A stretch of DNA of 7,003 bases, taken from an uncultured Ruminococcus sp. (lineage in GTDB: Bacteria > Bacillota > Clostridia > Oscillospirales > Ruminococcaceae). Positions 5,247-7,003 of the stretch are shown here, piece after piece (positions within the stretch are counted from its first letter, which is position 1; each line of letters starts with the position of its first letter). The stretch covers positions 1-7,003 of the forward strand of contig USEH01000113.1 of the NCBI GenBank assembly GCA_900553675.1, given 5' to 3'. The notes below the pieces were generated by a model. The model searched no databases. It was not told the DNA's origin and saw nothing but the letters and a program-made list of their open reading frames with translations. A program made the position numbers and the translations under genes.

Positions 5247-5960
5247 ATGTTAAAAATCGAGCATCTTACAAAATCCTACGGCGACAAGGTTGCCGCTTCG
5301 GACATCTGCCTTCACATTCAGCCCGGGGAGATATACGCTTTTATCGGTCACAACGGCGCGGGCAAAACCACCGTTATAAAGTCCTGCTGCGGGCTTTTAA
5401 ACTTTGAGGCGGGCGAGGTATATATCAACGGCAAGTCCATTAAAAAGGAGCCTATCGCCTGCAAGCGCGAGATGGCATATCTGCCGGATAACCCCGATTT
5501 GTATGAATATCTCACAGGCGTTAAGTATCTCAACTTTATCGCGGATATCTACGGCGTTTCCAAGGAAGACCGCAAGGCAAAAATGGATAAGTATGCCGAA
5601 ATGCTTGGAATAGCCGGCGACTTAGGTCAGCCGATATCCTCCTATTCGCACGGAATGAAGCAGAAATTAGCAGTTATCTCCGCGCTTATTCACGACCCCA
5701 AGCTTATTATAATGGATGAGCCTTTTGTGGGACTCGACCCTGTTGCCGCTCACCAGCTTAAGGGCATCATGCGCGAAATATGCGACAACGGCGGCGCTAT
5801 CTTCTTCTCGACCCACGTTTTAGAGGTTGCCGAAAAGCTTTGCGACAGGGTTGCCATAATCAAGCAGGGCAAAATAATCGCCAACGGAAGCATGGCTCAG
5901 GTAAAGGGAGACAGCTCGTTAGAGGACGTATTCTTAGAGCTTGCCGAAACCAATTCGTAA
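5247..5960 (+). CDS. ABC transporter ATP-binding protein
   Basis: This 237 aa cytoplasmic ATPase is the normal length for the subunit of an ABC-2 type exporter (Bcr/Nat-like branch). It hydrolyses ATP to drive the partner permease. Walker A is GHNGAGKT at 34-41. The Q-loop region reads YLPDNPDLYE at 78-87, with Asp81 where Gln is classical; related exporters often carry Glu or Asp there. The signature is SYSHGMKQKL at 132-141, a variant of LSGGQ common in this branch. Walker B is LIIMDEP at 153-159 with catalytic Glu158, the D-loop is GLDP at 162-165, and the switch histidine is His190 in STHVLE. All catalytic elements are present. It is the first gene of a two-gene or longer operon, with the permease starting 17 bp after its stop. 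Expression is probably controlled through the palindrome at 5179-5209. The exported substrate cannot be read from the sequence; peptides, antibiotics or ions are typical for the branch. Confidence 0.95.
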   Translation: MLKIEHLTKSYGDKVAASDICLHIQPGEIYAFIGHNGAGKTTVIKSCCGLLNFEAGEVYINGKSIKKEPIACKREMAYLPDNPDLYEYLTGVKYLNFIADIYGVSKEDRKAKMDKYAEMLGIAGDLGQPISSYSHGMKQKLAVISALIHDPKLIIMDEPFVGLDPVAAHQLKGIMREICDNGGAIFFSTHVLEVAEKLCDRVAIIKQGKIIANGSMAQVKGDSSLEDVFLELAETNS

Positions 5961-5977
5961 TAAGAGAGGTTGCCTGT

Positions 5978-7003
5978 ATGCTTAAACATCTTGTAAAAAT
6001 AAAGCTTTTAGGGCTTTTAGGCTCTATGAGCGGAAAATCCGCCAAGGCTAAAAAGGGAATATCCAAGGGCAAGCTGGTTCTTCTGGCTGTACTCTATATT
6101 TATGTACTTTTCGTGTTCGGCTTTATGTTCGGCTCAATGTTTTCTGCGCTCACAGCGTTCAACACCATGGGCGTTGGCTGGATGTACTTTGCGATATACG
6201 CCATTGTAAGCTTTGTACTTATGATAATCGGCAGCGCGGCAATAGCCAAGACCCAGATTTTTGACGCCAAGGACAACGACCTGCTGCTTTCCATGCCGAT
6301 ACCGTCGTCGTATATAATCATATCCCGTATTCTGACTTTAGTTGTGTCTAACTTCGCCTACTTTCTCACAGTGCTTGTCCCTGCCGTTATAGTCTGGGCG
6401 ACGTCTGTCGGGTTCAGCGTTTTGGGGATTATAGCCTTTGTGATTCTTTCGGCGGCGCTGCTGCTTCTTTCAACCGCCATGGGCGTGCTTATGGGATGGG
6501 TTATAGCTTTGGTATCAAGAAAAGCAAAGTCTAAAACTCTTATCAGTGTTATATTCACCCTTGGATTTCTGGTGGTGTATTTCTACTTCTACAGCTCTGC
6601 ACAGAAGTATTTAGAGCTTATTGTTCAGAACGGCGCGGTTATCGCCGGAAAGCTTAAAACAGCCCTGCCGCTTTACTGGTTCGGTTCTGCTATCTCAGAC
6701 GGCAACTTGGTTTATATGCTGCTTGCCGCGCTTGTCTGCATAGTGCCGTTTGTAATAGTATTTCTGGTGCTTTCCAAGACCTTTAACCGCATTATTGCTG
6801 ACTCGCACTCGACCGTGCGAATCAAGGAGAAAAAGGTGCGGTTCGACGCGGTATCACCCAAAAAGGCACTTATTCGCCGCGAGGTAAGCCACATTTTTGC
6901 CAGCGCACCCTATCTTCTTAACTCCGGTCTGGGAGTTATCATGGGAATAATAGCGGCTGTGTTTGTTATCATCAAGAAAGATATGTTCGCGGTTATTTTT
7001 GCA
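5978..7003 (+). CDS. ABC-2 type exporter permease, large form (C-terminus beyond window)
   Basis: The first 342 residues of a polytopic membrane protein are present; the frame is open to the right edge. A basic N-terminus (about residues 1-32, many Lys) is followed by hydrophobic segments at about 33-55, 68-90, 112-137, 143-175, 187-205, 248-268 and 320-335. KDNDLLLSMPI at 98-108, after the second segment, is typical of the large putative ABC exporter permeases found beside Bcr-like ATPases in Clostridia, which are usually about 530-570 aa. A charged cytoplasmic stretch lies at about 270-310 (KEKKVRFDAVSPKKALIRRE), before the second group of membrane segments begins. GAGAGG (5964-5969) precedes ATG by eight bases. 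It is 17 bp from the ATPase, so the two should be co-expressed and form the transporter. The pairing is firm, but the substrate is unknown. Confidence 0.88.
   Translation, partial: MLKHLVKIKLLGLLGSMSGKSAKAKKGISKGKLVLLAVLYIYVLFVFGFMFGSMFSALTAFNTMGVGWMYFAIYAIVSFVLMIIGSAAIAKTQIFDAKDNDLLLSMPIPSSYIIISRILTLVVSNFAYFLTVLVPAVIVWATSVGFSVLGIIAFVILSAALLLLSTAMGVLMGWVIALVSRKAKSKTLISVIFTLGFLVVYFYFYSSAQKYLELIVQNGAVIAGKLKTALPLYWFGSAISDGNLVYMLLAALVCIVPFVIVFLVLSKTFNRIIADSHSTVRIKEKKVRFDAVSPKKALIRREVSHIFASAPYLLNSGLGVIMGIIAAVFVIIKKDMFAVIFA

Noticed and set aside
4988..5407. Plus-strand frame bridging the glycosidase end and the ABC ATPase start
   Set aside because: It runs out of frame through two real genes and the promoter/operator region, and has no family similarity.

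Overview
The window looks like chromosomal DNA from a Gram-positive Clostridia-type bacterium, perhaps a gut Oscillospiraceae/Ruminococcus-like organism. The evidence is near-consensus sigma-A promoters, strong AGGAGG-like ribosome binding sites, a yybP-ykoY riboswitch with an intrinsic terminator, a Bacillus-type flotillin and a GH78-type glycosidase. The lineage is an inference; no rRNA or marker gene is present. Base composition is moderate and even throughout, and I see no insertion sequence, prophage, tRNA or CRISPR array.

Layout. Positions 1-1828 are read leftward: upp (uracil phosphoribosyltransferase), then after 62 bp a flotillin/SPFH protein that runs off the left edge. Positions 1829-2123 are a divergent control region. 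It holds an extended -10 promoter for upp, a perfect-consensus promoter facing right, and a leader that folds as a yybP-ykoY (Mn2+) riboswitch overlapping a terminator. Positions 2124-3086 encode a CaCA-family cation exchanger with both alpha repeats and the expected ion ligands. Positions 3117-5120 encode an alpha-L-rhamnosidase-like (GH78) enzyme without a signal peptide. Positions 5121-5246 hold a second promoter with a perfect 14+3+14 palindrome over its -10 box. From 5247 to the right edge there is an ABC exporter pair: an ATPase and a large ABC-2 type permease, cut by the window end.

How they work together. The riboswitch should let transcription reach the exchanger only when Mn2+ is high, which predicts that this 'Na+/Ca2+ exchanger' acts in manganese efflux. 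The glycosidase follows 30 bp later with its ribosome binding site inside a small hairpin next to the exchanger stop codon, so it may be translationally coupled and share the Mn2+ control, although no metabolic link is obvious. The ABC pair is a separate unit that appears to be repressed by an unidentified dimeric regulator. upp and the flotillin form a third, housekeeping-like unit. I found no clearly undescribed system. The best leads are the Mn-controlled exchanger-glycosidase unit and the palindromic operator.
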